Source: Marinobacter maritimus (GTDB lineage: Bacteria > Pseudomonadota > Gammaproteobacteria > Pseudomonadales > Oleiphilaceae). From it: a stretch of DNA of 64,000 nt. The translations under genes and the position numbers were made by a program. This document shows positions 1 to 8,755 of this stretch, one piece after another (position 1 is the stretch's first letter; each line of letters starts with the position of its first letter). The stretch lies in the NCBI RefSeq assembly GCF_007671675.1, contig NZ_VCGW01000001.1, positions 682,001 through 746,000 on the forward strand. The letters run 5' to 3'. Below the pieces are notes generated by a model. The model was not told the origin of the DNA. It searched no databases and saw only the letters and a program-made list of their open reading frames with translations.

Positions 1-233
1 TTCGCCAGAAGGATCAGGCAGCGGCTATTGGAGAGCACGTTCCGGTAATAGGGAAGCACCTCCGCCTCGGTACTCGAAAGCAATTCGTGGTATTGGCGCT
101 CCAGATCTTGCTGTTGAAAAGCTTCTGGCGCGGGTGGAGCCGGTTCGTATTCATGGTCGAGGCCCCACGCGATGCAGCGTTCCCAGGATTTCGCAACGTC
201 ACTTCGGTTATCCAGGTGTTTGTTCTTCTTCAT
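1..233 (-). CDS. Sigma-54-dependent AcoR/Fis-family activator, N-terminal part
   Basis: Partial gene: only the first 77 codons lie in the window and the frame runs open off the left edge. The protein starts MKKNKHLDNRSDVAKSWERC and continues with a GL-x-H segment and then CLILLA. That order (SWxRC, GL, then a GAF-like vLl strand) is the usual N-terminus of AcoR-type activators, which carry a GAF sensor, an AAA+ domain that remodels sigma-54 RNA polymerase, and a Fis helix-turn-helix. The AAA+ and Fis parts are outside the window, so the family call rests on the N-terminus alone. It faces away from the glycerol transporter operon, whose upstream region carries a -24/-12 promoter, so it is the obvious candidate regulator of that operon. 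That link is inferred. Confidence 0.65.
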   Translation of the reverse strand, partial: MKKNKHLDNRSDVAKSWERCIAWGLDHEYEPAPPAPEAFQQQDLERQYHELLSSTEAEVLPYYRNVLSNSRCLILLA

Positions 234-564
234 CGGGCGGCATCTCTGTGTTCGTTTTTATGTTTTTCGGTATTGGTAATCGGAGCCGTGTGTTCAGTTG
301 AGACCCGGGAGCTGTTCAATCATCTGTGCAAACAGTGTTCACGTCAACGTTCAACTTGAGCAAGGTGTTGTTAAACGAACATTGTTATTTTCGGATGAGA
401 AATATAGAGAAAACTAAAAGCTTTTAAAATCAGAGTTGTAATGGTTTTCACGTACAAGTTTCAGAAAACTGGTACAGGCCTTGCGTTCAAAGATTCCAAA
501 TAGAATTTCCGGACGTTCGTTTCAGGATCCGGATGCGCTTCCATAAGAACAACAAGGAATGCTT
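234..564. other. Divergent intergenic region with no gene
   Basis: This gap separates the divergent sigma-54-type activator from the glpS-like gene. The short open frames in it have no convincing ribosome site or recognisable product. It holds a sigma-54-type promoter (470-485) directed at glpS and an A/T-rich stretch at about 380-450 just upstream of it, which suits bending or IHF binding. A short inverted repeat, TGTGCAAACA at 325-334 (TGT-N4-ACA), lies about 150 bp upstream of the promoter, a plausible distance for an enhancer-binding protein. The enhancer assignment is a guess. Confidence 0.5.
470..485 (+). promoter_or_regulatory. Sigma-54 (-24/-12) promoter of the glycerol transporter operon
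   Basis: The sequence TGGTACAGGCCTTGCG matches the RpoN consensus TGGCAC-N5-TTGC at nearly every position. It has the essential GG and GC doublets and exactly ten bases between them. It would start transcription near 496, leaving a leader of about 70 bases before glpS. The divergent neighbour begins like a sigma-54 activator, which strengthens the call. Confidence 0.7.
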
Positions 565-1659
565 ATGTCCTTAACGCTGGAGAACCTCTCCCGCACGGTC
601 GACGGAGTCGACTACGTACGGGATGCCAATCTCACTTTTGAGGCTGGCTCCTTCAATGTCTTGCTTGGCCGGACGTTGGCCGGTAAAACCTCAATGATGC
701 GACTGATGGCCGGCCTCGATAAACCGTCGCAAGGCCGTCTGTTGTATAACGGCGAGGATGTTACCGGGCAAAACGTGCAGCGCCGTAACATCTCGATGAT
801 CTATCAGCAGTTCATCAACTATCCCACGCTTACCGTCTACGAAAATATTGCGTCACCGCTGCGCCTGGCCAAAATGGCAGAGTCTGAAATTGATCGCAGG
901 GTAAAAGAAACGGCGTCGATGTTGCAGATTGAACCCTTGCTCAAGCGCTACCCACTTGAGTTGTCCGGCGGCCAGCAGCAGCGTACCGCTATGGCTCGCG
1001 CGCTGGTTAAGGATGCCACCCTGGTGCTGTTTGATGAGCCGCTGGTGAATCTTGATTACAAGCTGAGGGAAGAGCTCCGGGCGGAACTCAGGGACCTGTT
1101 CCGGGAGCGCCAGTGTATTGCGGTTTACGCAACAACAGAGGCAAACGAAGCTCTGGCACTGGGTGGCACAACAACGCTTTTACATGAAGGCGGTGTGGTT
1201 CAGACCGGGCCGGTCATGGAGGTTTACCGTGCGCCGGTTAATACCCTGGCCGCGCAATTGTTCAGTGAGCCTCCAATGAACATGGTTCGCGGACGTGTGA
1301 CGGACACTGAAGTTACCTTTGATGAATATTCCCACCACGCGCTGACCCAGGAACTGGAAAAGCTGACGCCCGGTGATTACTGGTTCGGTATTCGCCCCAG
1401 CCATATTGCGCTGGTTCCAACCAACGATGACGATCTCGAGATGTCCATGGAAGTCGCTCTGAGTGAGATCAGCGGTTCTGAAACCTTCATGCACGTTGAG
1501 AACAGTCATTTCGAGATGGTGATGCAGCTCATGGGCGTTCACCAGTACCACACCGGCGCGCCGGTCAAGGTTTATCTGCCGATCAACAAACTGTTCGTCT
1601 TCGATAAGGATGAGCAATTGGTGCACACACCATCCCGGGTTGCCGGAGGAGCTGTCTGA
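565..1659 (+). CDS. glpS: Glycerol ABC transporter ATPase GlpS-like
   Basis: One of two ATP-binding subunits of a CUT1-type importer that matches the gene order and protein types of the rhizobial GlpSTPQUV glycerol system. From the chosen start the protein has 364 residues. It has a Walker A of the form GRTLAGKT near residues 35-42, a canonical LSGGQ signature, a Walker B ending LFDEP, and a C-terminal regulatory OB-like region. The switch (H-loop) position reads ATTEANEA where active ATPases have a histidine (THDQ), so its own catalytic histidine appears to be missing. The ATG at 565 is preferred over the one at 559 because AAGGA at 553-557 then sits at normal spacing. Its stop overlaps the start of the second ATPase gene. 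Confidence 0.85.
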   Translation: MSLTLENLSRTVDGVDYVRDANLTFEAGSFNVLLGRTLAGKTSMMRLMAGLDKPSQGRLLYNGEDVTGQNVQRRNISMIYQQFINYPTLTVYENIASPLRLAKMAESEIDRRVKETASMLQIEPLLKRYPLELSGGQQQRTAMARALVKDATLVLFDEPLVNLDYKLREELRAELRDLFRERQCIAVYATTEANEALALGGTTTLLHEGGVVQTGPVMEVYRAPVNTLAAQLFSEPPMNMVRGRVTDTEVTFDEYSHHALTQELEKLTPGDYWFGIRPSHIALVPTNDDDLEMSMEVALSEISGSETFMHVENSHFEMVMQLMGVHQYHTGAPVKVYLPINKLFVFDKDEQLVHTPSRVAGGAV

Positions 1660-2759
1660 TGGCTGAAATTCAATTGAAAGCCTTGGCGCACAGTTACAGT
1701 GATACACCAACAGGCCCGGATGACTATGCCATTCGCCAGCTAGACCATGTCTGGCACAAAGGCGGTGCCTATGCGCTGCTTGGGCCTTCGGGATGTGGCA
1801 AGAGCACCATGCTGAATATTATCTCCGGGTTGATTCAACCGTCGGAAGGGGAGGTGTTGTTTGATGGCAAGCGGGTGAACGAACTCTCTCCGCGGGACAG
1901 AAATATCGCACAGGTATTTCAGTTCCCGGTTATTTACGACTCGATGACGGTATACGAAAACCTGGCGTTCCCGCTTAAGAACAACAAGGTTCCCGCCTCC
2001 AGAATCAAGGTTCGCGTGCAGGAGATTGCAGAGGTTCTTGAGATTGAAGACAAGCTTCATAAAAAGGCCAGGAATCTGACCGCTGATGAAAAGCAGAAGG
2101 TGTCCATGGGGCGGGGGCTGGTGCGGGAAGACGTCTCGGCGATTCTGTTCGACGAGCCGCTAACCGTTATCGACCCCCAGCTCAAATGGAAGCTGCGTCG
2201 GAAACTCAAGCAGATCCATGAACAGTTTGATATCACCATGGTGTACGTCACCCACGACCAGCTTGAGGCCTCTACATTTGCCGACAGAATTGCCGTGATG
2301 TACGACGGTCAGGTTGTTCAGTTCGGTACGCCTACGGAACTCTTCGAGGCGCCCAATCATACGTTCGTTGGTTACTTTATCGGAAGCCCGGGAATGAACA
2401 TTGTGGAGGTCGAGCGGTGTTCAGATGGCGTCTGTTTTGGCTCCACTGTGCTGCCACTTGAGAGCTGGCAAGTCGATATTCTCAAACGCATGACATCCGG
2501 GAACCTGAAGATCGGCATACGCCCGGAGTTCATCGAGATCTCGCCTATAGCGTCTGACGATACCTACGAGGCAAATGTCCAGGATATAGAAGATCTGGGC
2601 ACCTATAAAATCGTGACGGTGCAGCTTGGCGAGCAGGAGTTGAAGGTGCGCCAGAATGAGGAATTTGAAGCCAGCATCGACAGCCCCGTACACCTTTCAT
2701 TCCCGAAACAGTGGTTGATGCTGTACGTGGATGAATTCCTGGTTCAGGAGCAACAGTGA
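1659..2759 (+). CDS. glpT: Glycerol ABC transporter ATPase GlpT-like
   Basis: Second ATPase subunit, 366 residues, starting inside the preceding stop (TGATG) with GGAGGAG just upstream. It has a textbook Walker A (GPSGCGKST), an ILFDEP Walker B and an intact switch histidine (VTHDQ). The ABC signature is degenerate: LTADEKQK stands where LSGGQ is expected. With GlpS the defects are complementary. One composite site (GlpT Walker A with GlpS LSGGQ) is complete, while the other (GlpS Walker A with the GlpT signature) has a degenerate signature and lacks the switch histidine. The C-terminal third is the regulatory domain common to MalK-like ATPases. Confidence 0.85.
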   Translation: MAEIQLKALAHSYSDTPTGPDDYAIRQLDHVWHKGGAYALLGPSGCGKSTMLNIISGLIQPSEGEVLFDGKRVNELSPRDRNIAQVFQFPVIYDSMTVYENLAFPLKNNKVPASRIKVRVQEIAEVLEIEDKLHKKARNLTADEKQKVSMGRGLVREDVSAILFDEPLTVIDPQLKWKLRRKLKQIHEQFDITMVYVTHDQLEASTFADRIAVMYDGQVVQFGTPTELFEAPNHTFVGYFIGSPGMNIVEVERCSDGVCFGSTVLPLESWQVDILKRMTSGNLKIGIRPEFIEISPIASDDTYEANVQDIEDLGTYKIVTVQLGEQELKVRQNEEFEASIDSPVHLSFPKQWLMLYVDEFLVQEQQ

Positions 2760-3625
2760 TGGACAAAATCCCTGATAACCGCGCCTGGTGGCTCGTACTG
2801 CCAGTGTTTCTTCTTGTTGCCTTTTCGGCGCTGATACCCCTGATGACCGTGGTTAACTACTCGGTTCAGGATATCTTCGGGCCAGGCCAGGCCTATTATG
2901 TTGGCGCGGAATGGTTCAAAGAAGTTCTTGCGGATGAACGGCTTCAGGACTCACTGATCCGGCAGTTCGTGTTCTCCGGTTTTGTGTTGCTGATTCAGAT
3001 TCCACTGGGTATCGGTGTGGCCCTGATGATGCCGAAATCCGGCATCAAGGGCTCCCTTTGCCTTATCCTCATTGCCATTCCGTTGCTGATTCCCTGGAAC
3101 GTCGTTGGCACCATCTGGCAAATTTTTGCTCGCGGTGATATCGGTTTGTTCGGCTGGGGTATCAATCAGCTTGGTATTGACTATAACTACACCGGCGACA
3201 CCCTGGACGCCTGGCTGACAGTGCTTCTTATGGACGTCTGGCACTGGACGCCGCTGGTTGCTCTGCTTTGCTATTCCGGTCTGCGTGCCATTCCCGAGGC
3301 CTTTTATCAGGCGGCGGAAATCGACCGCGCTTCGAAATGGGCGGTATTCCGGTATATCCAGCTCCCGCGTCTGAAAAGTGTGCTGATTATTGCTGTGCTG
3401 TTGCGATTCATGGATAGCTTCATGATCTATATCGAGCCATTTGTTCTCACTGGTGGCGGCCCGGGAAGCTCCACGACGTTCCTGAGCCAGACGCTGACCA
3501 CCATGGCAATAGGGCAGTTCGACCTGGGGCGTGCTGCGGCATTCTCACTGATCTACTTCCTGATTGTATTGCTTATTTCCTGGTTGTTCTTCACCGCTAT
3601 TACTCACGCCGACAAAGAAAAATAA
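2759..3625 (+). CDS. glpP: Glycerol ABC transporter permease GlpP-like
   Basis: Inner-membrane permease of 288 residues, MalF type. It has an N-terminal membrane helix (WWLVLPVFLLVAFSALIPL), about five further helices, and the EAA loop contacting the ATPases, which reads YQAAEIDRASKWAVFRYIQLP near residues 180-200. The ATG overlaps the stop of the preceding ATPase gene (TGATG); a GTG one codon upstream is less likely. Permeases of this family pair with a MalG-type partner, which is the next gene. Substrate specificity is inferred from operon order, not from this protein. Confidence 0.85.
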   Translation: MDKIPDNRAWWLVLPVFLLVAFSALIPLMTVVNYSVQDIFGPGQAYYVGAEWFKEVLADERLQDSLIRQFVFSGFVLLIQIPLGIGVALMMPKSGIKGSLCLILIAIPLLIPWNVVGTIWQIFARGDIGLFGWGINQLGIDYNYTGDTLDAWLTVLLMDVWHWTPLVALLCYSGLRAIPEAFYQAAEIDRASKWAVFRYIQLPRLKSVLIIAVLLRFMDSFMIYIEPFVLTGGGPGSSTTFLSQTLTTMAIGQFDLGRAAAFSLIYFLIVLLISWLFFTAITHADKEK

Positions 3626-3635
3626 GGAGAGTGAG

Positions 3636-4442
3636 ATGAGACAGACGCGTTCCAAGAATGTCGGGATTACCCTTTTTATCCTGCTGCTTCTGACACCGGT
3701 TTACTGGTTGCTGAACATGTCGTTCAAAACCAACCAGGAAATCCTCGGAGGTCTTACGTTATGGCCGCAAACCTTCACGTTTGATAACTACGCAGTGATC
3801 TTTACCGACCCCAGTTGGTATAACGGCTACCTCAACTCCATGTTGTATGTATCGATCAACGTGGTCATTACGCTGTCGGTTGCGTTGCCGGCAGCCTATG
3901 CGTTCAGCCGATACAAGTTTCTGGGCGACAAACACCTGTTCTTCTGGCTGCTCAGTAACCGGATGGCGCCGCCTGCGGTTTTCCTGCTGCCGTTCTTTCA
4001 ACTGTATTCATCAATTGGTCTTTTTGACACCCATATTGCCGTTGCGCTTGCGCACTGCCTGTTCAACGTGCCATTGGCGGTGTGGATCCTGGAAGGCTTC
4101 ATGAAGGGCGTTCCACGGGAATACGATGAGATGGCTTACATTGACGGCTACAGCTTCCCGAGGTTCTTTATAAAAGTGTTTTTGCCGATGATCCGTTCGG
4201 GTATAGGCGTGACAGCCTTCTTCGCTTTTATGTTTTCCTGGGTTGAACTGCTTCTGGCCAGAACACTCACCTCTGTGGACGCTCAGCCTATCGGGGCGAT
4301 TATGACTCGCACCATCGGAGCCAGCGGTATTGACTGGGGTGTACTGGCGGCCGCCGGCGTTTTGACCATTGTTCCCGGTCTGCTGGTTATCTGGTTTGTT
4401 CGCAACCACGTGGCCAAAGGCTTCGCTCTCGGACGGGTATAA
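3636..4442 (+). CDS. glpQ: Glycerol ABC transporter permease GlpQ-like
   Basis: MalG-type inner-membrane permease of 268 residues, partner of the preceding permease. The start MRQTRSKNVG follows AAGGAG at ideal distance; an upstream in-frame ATG would overlap the permease gene and lacks a ribosome site. Six hydrophobic segments are visible, and the EAA-type loop reads EYDEMAYIDGYSFPRFFIKV near residue 170. It ends two codons before an AAGGAG that serves the small membrane protein gene downstream. Genes are spaced by 10-12 bases here, consistent with one transcript. Confidence 0.85.
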   Translation: MRQTRSKNVGITLFILLLLTPVYWLLNMSFKTNQEILGGLTLWPQTFTFDNYAVIFTDPSWYNGYLNSMLYVSINVVITLSVALPAAYAFSRYKFLGDKHLFFWLLSNRMAPPAVFLLPFFQLYSSIGLFDTHIAVALAHCLFNVPLAVWILEGFMKGVPREYDEMAYIDGYSFPRFFIKVFLPMIRSGIGVTAFFAFMFSWVELLLARTLTSVDAQPIGAIMTRTIGASGIDWGVLAAAGVLTIVPGLLVIWFVRNHVAKGFALGRV

Positions 4443-4453
4443 GGAGAATTCAT

Positions 4454-4729
4454 ATGATTGCCTGGATGAACTGGACACCCACTGTTGTTGTTTTCTTTGC
4501 GGCTATCGCAATGATTCTTGCGGCCATGACCGTTTATGAAATCGTTTCTCCCTGCACCGAGCGCAAGGGTTTTCTGCCCATCGAAACGACACGGGGAGAC
4601 CGGTTGTTTATCGGTTTTCTGTCCGCTGCATATATACATCTGGCGTTCCTCGCCGTTAGCAGCATTACGCTCTGGGTTGCTTTGGCAGTGTCTGTAGTTT
4701 GGCTTTTGGTTCTTTTGCGGTGGGGCTGA
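4454..4729 (+). CDS. glpU: Small membrane protein, DUF2160 / GlpU-like
   Basis: A 91-residue protein with about three hydrophobic segments, one N-terminal (residues 7-29) and one or two close together in the C-terminal half. A CTERKGF motif lies between. This is the DUF2160 type found between permease and binding-protein genes in glpSTPQUV operons, where it is called GlpU; its molecular role is not established as far as I know. AAGGAG lies 7 bases before the ATG. Its presence at this point is one of the strongest reasons to read the operon as a glycerol importer and not a generic sugar importer. Confidence 0.8.
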   Translation: MIAWMNWTPTVVVFFAAIAMILAAMTVYEIVSPCTERKGFLPIETTRGDRLFIGFLSAAYIHLAFLAVSSITLWVALAVSVVWLLVLLRWG

Positions 4730-4892
4730 ATGCAGCTGAATATGCGGTTGCAGAGGCCCTTTGAAAAAGGAGTTTAAAAGGTTGTAAAGAATTCGAAACC
4801 GAACTAATTTTCAATCAATGGTCGAAAACAATCATAAAGTCGGTCTCGAACGCACAAGGTTTTACAGTCCAAGCGTTATAACAAGCCCAAAC

Positions 4893-4915
4893 GGAGTGCG
4901 GTCTTGCTTCGCTCC
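4893..4915 (+). other. Possible intercistronic hairpin before the binding-protein gene
   Basis: GGAG-tg-CG pairs with CGCTCC across a 9-base loop, 28 bases before the glpV start. The stem is imperfect. Hairpins between membrane-subunit and binding-protein genes often adjust mRNA levels, but nothing here proves that role. The rest of the 214-base gap between glpU and glpV shows no clear promoter. Confidence 0.25.
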
Positions 4916-4943
4916 ATTCACAACAAAGTAAACGAGGTTGGAT

Positions 4944-6692
4944 ATGTTCAAAAACAACAATTATCCGAAGACCCTGATACTGAGCGCTGCCATCGGTGCG
5001 ATCAGTATGGGGCTGAGCCTGCAGGCCGGCGCTGATCAGTACTCGGACGCTGCTGAAAAATGGGTAAATGACTCGTTCAAAAAGTCTACCCTCACCAAAG
5101 AACAGCAGATGAAAGAGATGGCGTGGTTTACCAAAGCCGCGGAGCAGTTCCGGGGCATGGAAATCAATGTTGTTTCGGAAACCATTGCCACCCACGAATA
5201 CGAATCCAGTGTTCTGGCCAAGGCCTTCTCGGAAATCACCGGCATCAAGCTGACCCATACCCTGATTCAGGAAGGCGATGTCATTGAGAAGTTGCAGACC
5301 CAGATGCAGTCTGGCCGCAACATCTACGACGGTTATGTGAACGACTCCGACCTCATAGGGACACATTTCCGGTACGGTAAAGTGGTTGCCGTTGAAGACA
5401 TAATGAACGGTTCCGGCAAAGACCTTACTCTGCCGACTCTGGATCTTGAGGACTTCATTGGTCTTGATTTCACTACAGGGCCTGACGGCAAGCTCTATCA
5501 GCTGCCGAGCCAGCAATTTGCCAACCTCTACTGGTTCCGGGCGGATTGGTTCGAGCGTGAAGATCTGAAAAAGCAGTTCAAGGAACTCTACGGCTATGAG
5601 CTGGGCGTTCCGGTGAACTGGTCAGCGTATGAAGACATCGCAGAGTTCTTCTCGGTTCATGTGAAAGAGATAGATGGCAAGAAAGTCTACGGCCATATGG
5701 ATTACGGCAAGAAAGATCCATCCCTGGGATGGCGCTTCACCGACGCATGGTTCTCGATGGCGGGCGCGGGTGACAAAGGTCTGCCGAACGGCTTGCCGGT
5801 AGATGAGTGGGGCATTCGCGTGGAGGACTGCCACCCTGTAGGTTCCAACGTCTCACGCGGCGGTGCTACGAATGGCCCAGCTGCTGTTTATGCGACCACG
5901 AAGTATGTCGACTGGATGGAAAAATACGCGCCGCCTGAAGCCACGGGTATGACCTTTTCCGAATCCGGCCCGGTACCCGCTCAGGGCAATATCGCTCAGC
6001 AGATTTTCTGGTATACCGCATTTACGGCCAGCATGATTGAGGATGGCCTGCCAGTCGTCAATGAAGATGGCACTCCGAAGTGGCGAATGGCGCCTTCCCC
6101 ACGTGGTCCCTACTGGGAAGAAGGTATGAAACTGGGTTATCAGGACGTGGGCTCCTGGACCTTTCTGGATTCCACCCCCGAGAAACGTCGCTTGGCAGCC
6201 TGGTTGTACGCCCAGTTCACGGTGGCGAAAACCGTGTCTCTGGAGAAAACCATTGCAGGTCTGACCCCGATTCGCGAATCCGATATAAACTCGGATGCGA
6301 TGACAGAAATGGCGCCGAAACTTGGCGGGCTTGTTGAGTTTTATCGAAGCCCTGCGCGGGTTCAGTGGTCACCTACAGGTACCAACGTTCCGGATTATCC
6401 GAAACTGGCTCAGCTCTGGTGGCAGTACATTGCCCAGGCCGCGAGCGGCGAAGCAACACCGCAAAAAGCCTTGGACGGCCTTGCTGATGCTCAGGACCGT
6501 GTCATGGAACGGTTGGAACGCGCCAACGTCATGCCGAACTGCGGTCCGAAGCTGAACGAGCCAAGGGATCCGCAGTACTGGCTGGACCAGCCGGGCTCGC
6601 CCAAGCCGAAACTGGAAAACGAAAAGGTGCAGGGCAAAACCGTTCCCTATAACGAGTTGCTCAAAACATGGGAAGATGCTCGCGAGAGCTGA
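4944..6692 (+). CDS. glpV: Glycerol ABC transporter periplasmic binding protein GlpV-like
   Basis: Large extracellular solute-binding protein of 582 residues, well above the 400-450 typical of sugar-binding proteins and in line with GlpV-type proteins. The Sec signal runs MFKNNNYPKTLILSAAIG to LQAGADQ, with cleavage expected near residue 31. The ATG at 4944 places this signal at the N-terminus; the TTG two codons upstream adds nothing. The mature protein has the alternating two-lobe pattern of family 1 solute-binding proteins. A gap of 214 bases separates it from glpU, but it reads in the same direction and completes the transporter. Confidence 0.85.
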   Translation: MFKNNNYPKTLILSAAIGAISMGLSLQAGADQYSDAAEKWVNDSFKKSTLTKEQQMKEMAWFTKAAEQFRGMEINVVSETIATHEYESSVLAKAFSEITGIKLTHTLIQEGDVIEKLQTQMQSGRNIYDGYVNDSDLIGTHFRYGKVVAVEDIMNGSGKDLTLPTLDLEDFIGLDFTTGPDGKLYQLPSQQFANLYWFRADWFEREDLKKQFKELYGYELGVPVNWSAYEDIAEFFSVHVKEIDGKKVYGHMDYGKKDPSLGWRFTDAWFSMAGAGDKGLPNGLPVDEWGIRVEDCHPVGSNVSRGGATNGPAAVYATTKYVDWMEKYAPPEATGMTFSESGPVPAQGNIAQQIFWYTAFTASMIEDGLPVVNEDGTPKWRMAPSPRGPYWEEGMKLGYQDVGSWTFLDSTPEKRRLAAWLYAQFTVAKTVSLEKTIAGLTPIRESDINSDAMTEMAPKLGGLVEFYRSPARVQWSPTGTNVPDYPKLAQLWWQYIAQAASGEATPQKALDGLADAQDRVMERLERANVMPNCGPKLNEPRDPQYWLDQPGSPKPKLENEKVQGKTVPYNELLKTWEDARES

Positions 6693-6728
6693 TTTCTGCT
6701 GTTTTTGCTCTCCAGGTCGCAGGCAGGC

Positions 6729-7979
6729 TCACAAACTCAGTGGCTTGCCTGCCTCCCTGCGACGCGCTTCCCACTCTTCCCGGGTCTGGGCTGCTTCATC
6801 GCCAGACATCGACTCGACGATGCTGAAGTAGTCCGAGCCATACTCGTCGGCCATGATGGTGTCCCGGGGTTTAACTTTGACCACATACACAGACTGTACG
6901 TTCTGATGGTCAAAATCACGCCAGTACTGTTCGTCTTTCAGGAAGGTGTACCTGTGCTCCTCCAGTGTGCGGATCACCGCCCGGGTATTGGTGGTACCGA
7001 CGCGCTCCACTGCGCTCTTGTATTGATACACGATGCTGTAGGCCGATGCCGCAGCGGTGGATGGCCGCATTTCATAGCGCTTTGAGAAGGCTTCAACGAA
7101 CTCTTTACCGCGTGGGTAGTCCATGTCATAGGGCACATTCCATACCCACGGGCTGCCTCCGACAATGCCCTCCATAATGGTTGGGCCAACCTGTCGAGCC
7201 ATACCCAAAGTCAGATTGGGAACAACCACCTGCATTTTCTTGGTCAGGCCCATTTCGTAAGCCACATTAAGTGCACGAACCATGTCATCACCAAACAGGA
7301 CCAGCATTAGCACTTTTGCACCGCTTGCGTCGGCTTGCTCCAGAGCGTCCTGGAAGTCGTTTACCAGGGCACGGGGAAAGGGTGTTTTTACACCAGGATG
7401 GCGTTGTGCGTCTTCGGTGTTGGAAAATTTGCGCACGGATTCTTCAACCGACCAGCCCCATGTGTAGTCCGCAGTAATGTAGAAATAATCTTCACCGGCG
7501 TGGTTGCGTTTAAGGTACTGGCTGAGAACCTTGGCCGTCATCCAGGCATTATAAGGCTCCCGGAACATGTGGCTGTGCGCCGCACTTCCGGTGGTCGCGT
7601 TGGAATAGGTGAGGGTACCAAAATAGATTCGGTTGCGTTCCCGGGCAGCATTGCCAGAGGCGATTGCGACGGAGCTGGACACCCCACCGAACACCATCCG
7701 AACGCCTTCGTTATCTATCATTTCGGCGGTGTTTTCTGCGCCCTTGGAAGGTTCTCCGCGAGTATTCCGGATAACCAGTTCCAGAGGCTGCCCCATAACG
7801 CCGCCGGCTTTGTTTATTTCATCCACCGCCAGAAAAGCACCCAGTCTCTGTTGCAGGCCTTGATCTTTGTACCGGCCGGTCTGTGGGTAATTCAGGCCGA
7901 TTTTGAGTGTTTCTGCGGCAACGGTGCTAGCGGCAAGCAATAGCAAGCAAGTAGTTAAGAGTGCTTTTCCGGCTGTCAT
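6729..7979 (-). CDS. Orphan branched-chain/urea-type periplasmic binding protein
   Basis: A 416-residue periplasmic protein of the Leu/Ile/Val-urea-amide receptor fold. It has a Sec signal (MTAGKALLTTCLLLLAASTV, then AAETLKIG) and the usual opening IGLNYPQTG, AVDEINKAGGV, MFGG. The ATG chosen has GGAGC upstream and removes 13 unlikely residues. No permease or ATPase of that transporter class lies next to it, so it is either an orphan receptor or works with a distant transporter. Proteins of this type are also found near quinoprotein alcohol dehydrogenase genes, but none is present here. It converges on the end of the glycerol operon; a GC-rich repeat (GGCAGGC...GCCTGCC) spans its 3' end. Confidence 0.75.
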   Translation of the reverse strand: MTAGKALLTTCLLLLAASTVAAETLKIGLNYPQTGRYKDQGLQQRLGAFLAVDEINKAGGVMGQPLELVIRNTRGEPSKGAENTAEMIDNEGVRMVFGGVSSSVAIASGNAARERNRIYFGTLTYSNATTGSAAHSHMFREPYNAWMTAKVLSQYLKRNHAGEDYFYITADYTWGWSVEESVRKFSNTEDAQRHPGVKTPFPRALVNDFQDALEQADASGAKVLMLVLFGDDMVRALNVAYEMGLTKKMQVVVPNLTLGMARQVGPTIMEGIVGGSPWVWNVPYDMDYPRGKEFVEAFSKRYEMRPSTAAASAYSIVYQYKSAVERVGTTNTRAVIRTLEEHRYTFLKDEQYWRDFDHQNVQSVYVVKVKPRDTIMADEYGSDYFSIVESMSGDEAAQTREEWEARRREAGKPLSL

Positions 7980-8224
7980 AATGGCTCCTGCTACAGGGCA
8001 CGGCCAAGTGTTTGGCACTCAGGTCAGTACTCTGAACGTTGTGGTTTGAGTATTGGTAAGGCAGAGGGTCAGTTTCTTTCCCGGAACTGTATCCGGCAAT
8101 CAGACTAAAGTGGGGATTTGCGTAAAAAATTGTACGTTTGCACCCTCACTGACATGAGTCATACTGCGTCTTCTGGTATGGAGAGCGACTAAAAAAACGG
8201 GTAATCGAAACCGAGGAGGCTTCC

Positions 8225-8755
8225 GTGACGAGTAACAACGCACAGGACGAAGTGATCACCTGGCAAACAGGCCACTGCTACCTCGGTGAGATTCTGGTGG
8301 CGCGCACGCCGAGTGGAGTGTGCGCTGTGCTACCAGGGGAGTCTCCGGAGGAGCTGGTTGCGGAACTGGCCCGTCGATTCCCGGATGCCACACTTGAGCA
8401 TGAAAACAACTCGAGGGCAGAGTGGTTTGCCGACGTGATGAGTTATCTGATTGACAGCCGCAAGCCACTGTCAGTGCAACTCGACCTCCGGGGCACAGAC
8501 TTCCAATGCAGAGTCTGGCGCGCGCTGCAGGAAATACCGTCGGGCAGTTCGGCAAGCTATGGCGAGATTGCCCAGCGCATGGGCATGCCAACGGCTTCAC
8601 GGGCTGTAGCGGGAGCGTGTGCCGCCAACCCTTTGGCCGTGGTTGTGCCGTGCCATCGGGTACTTCGAAGTGATGGTAGCCTTTCGGGCTACCGCTGGGG
8701 TGTAAAGCGCAAGCAGTCAGTATTAAGTCACGAGCAAGGGTTGTCTGAGCGCTGA
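8225..8755 (+). CDS. ogt: Methylated-DNA--protein-cysteine methyltransferase
   Basis: Suicide DNA-repair protein (176 residues) that moves alkyl groups from O6-alkylguanine to its own cysteine. The C-terminal domain is intact: FQCRVWRALQEIP, the SYGEIA recognition helix and the active-site PCHRV with cysteine at residue 143. The N-terminal half is the divergent ribonuclease-like domain usual in Ogt/Ada-C proteins. A GTG start follows a strong GAGGAGG. Its stop codon overlaps the start of apbE, so the two are translationally coupled, although their activities are unrelated. The 245-base gap to the divergent binding-protein gene presumably holds both promoters. Confidence 0.9.
   Translation: MTSNNAQDEVITWQTGHCYLGEILVARTPSGVCAVLPGESPEELVAELARRFPDATLEHENNSRAEWFADVMSYLIDSRKPLSVQLDLRGTDFQCRVWRALQEIPSGSSASYGEIAQRMGMPTASRAVAGACAANPLAVVVPCHRVLRSDGSLSGYRWGVKRKQSVLSHEQGLSER

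Noticed and set aside
559..564. ATG at 559 as the glpS start
   Set aside because: The AAGGA would be only two bases away; the ATG at 565 has normal spacing and a typical ATPase N-terminus.
6684..6712. GAGAGC...GCTCTC around the glpV stop as a terminator
   Set aside because: The six-base stem has a 17-base loop and no T-run on the downstream side.
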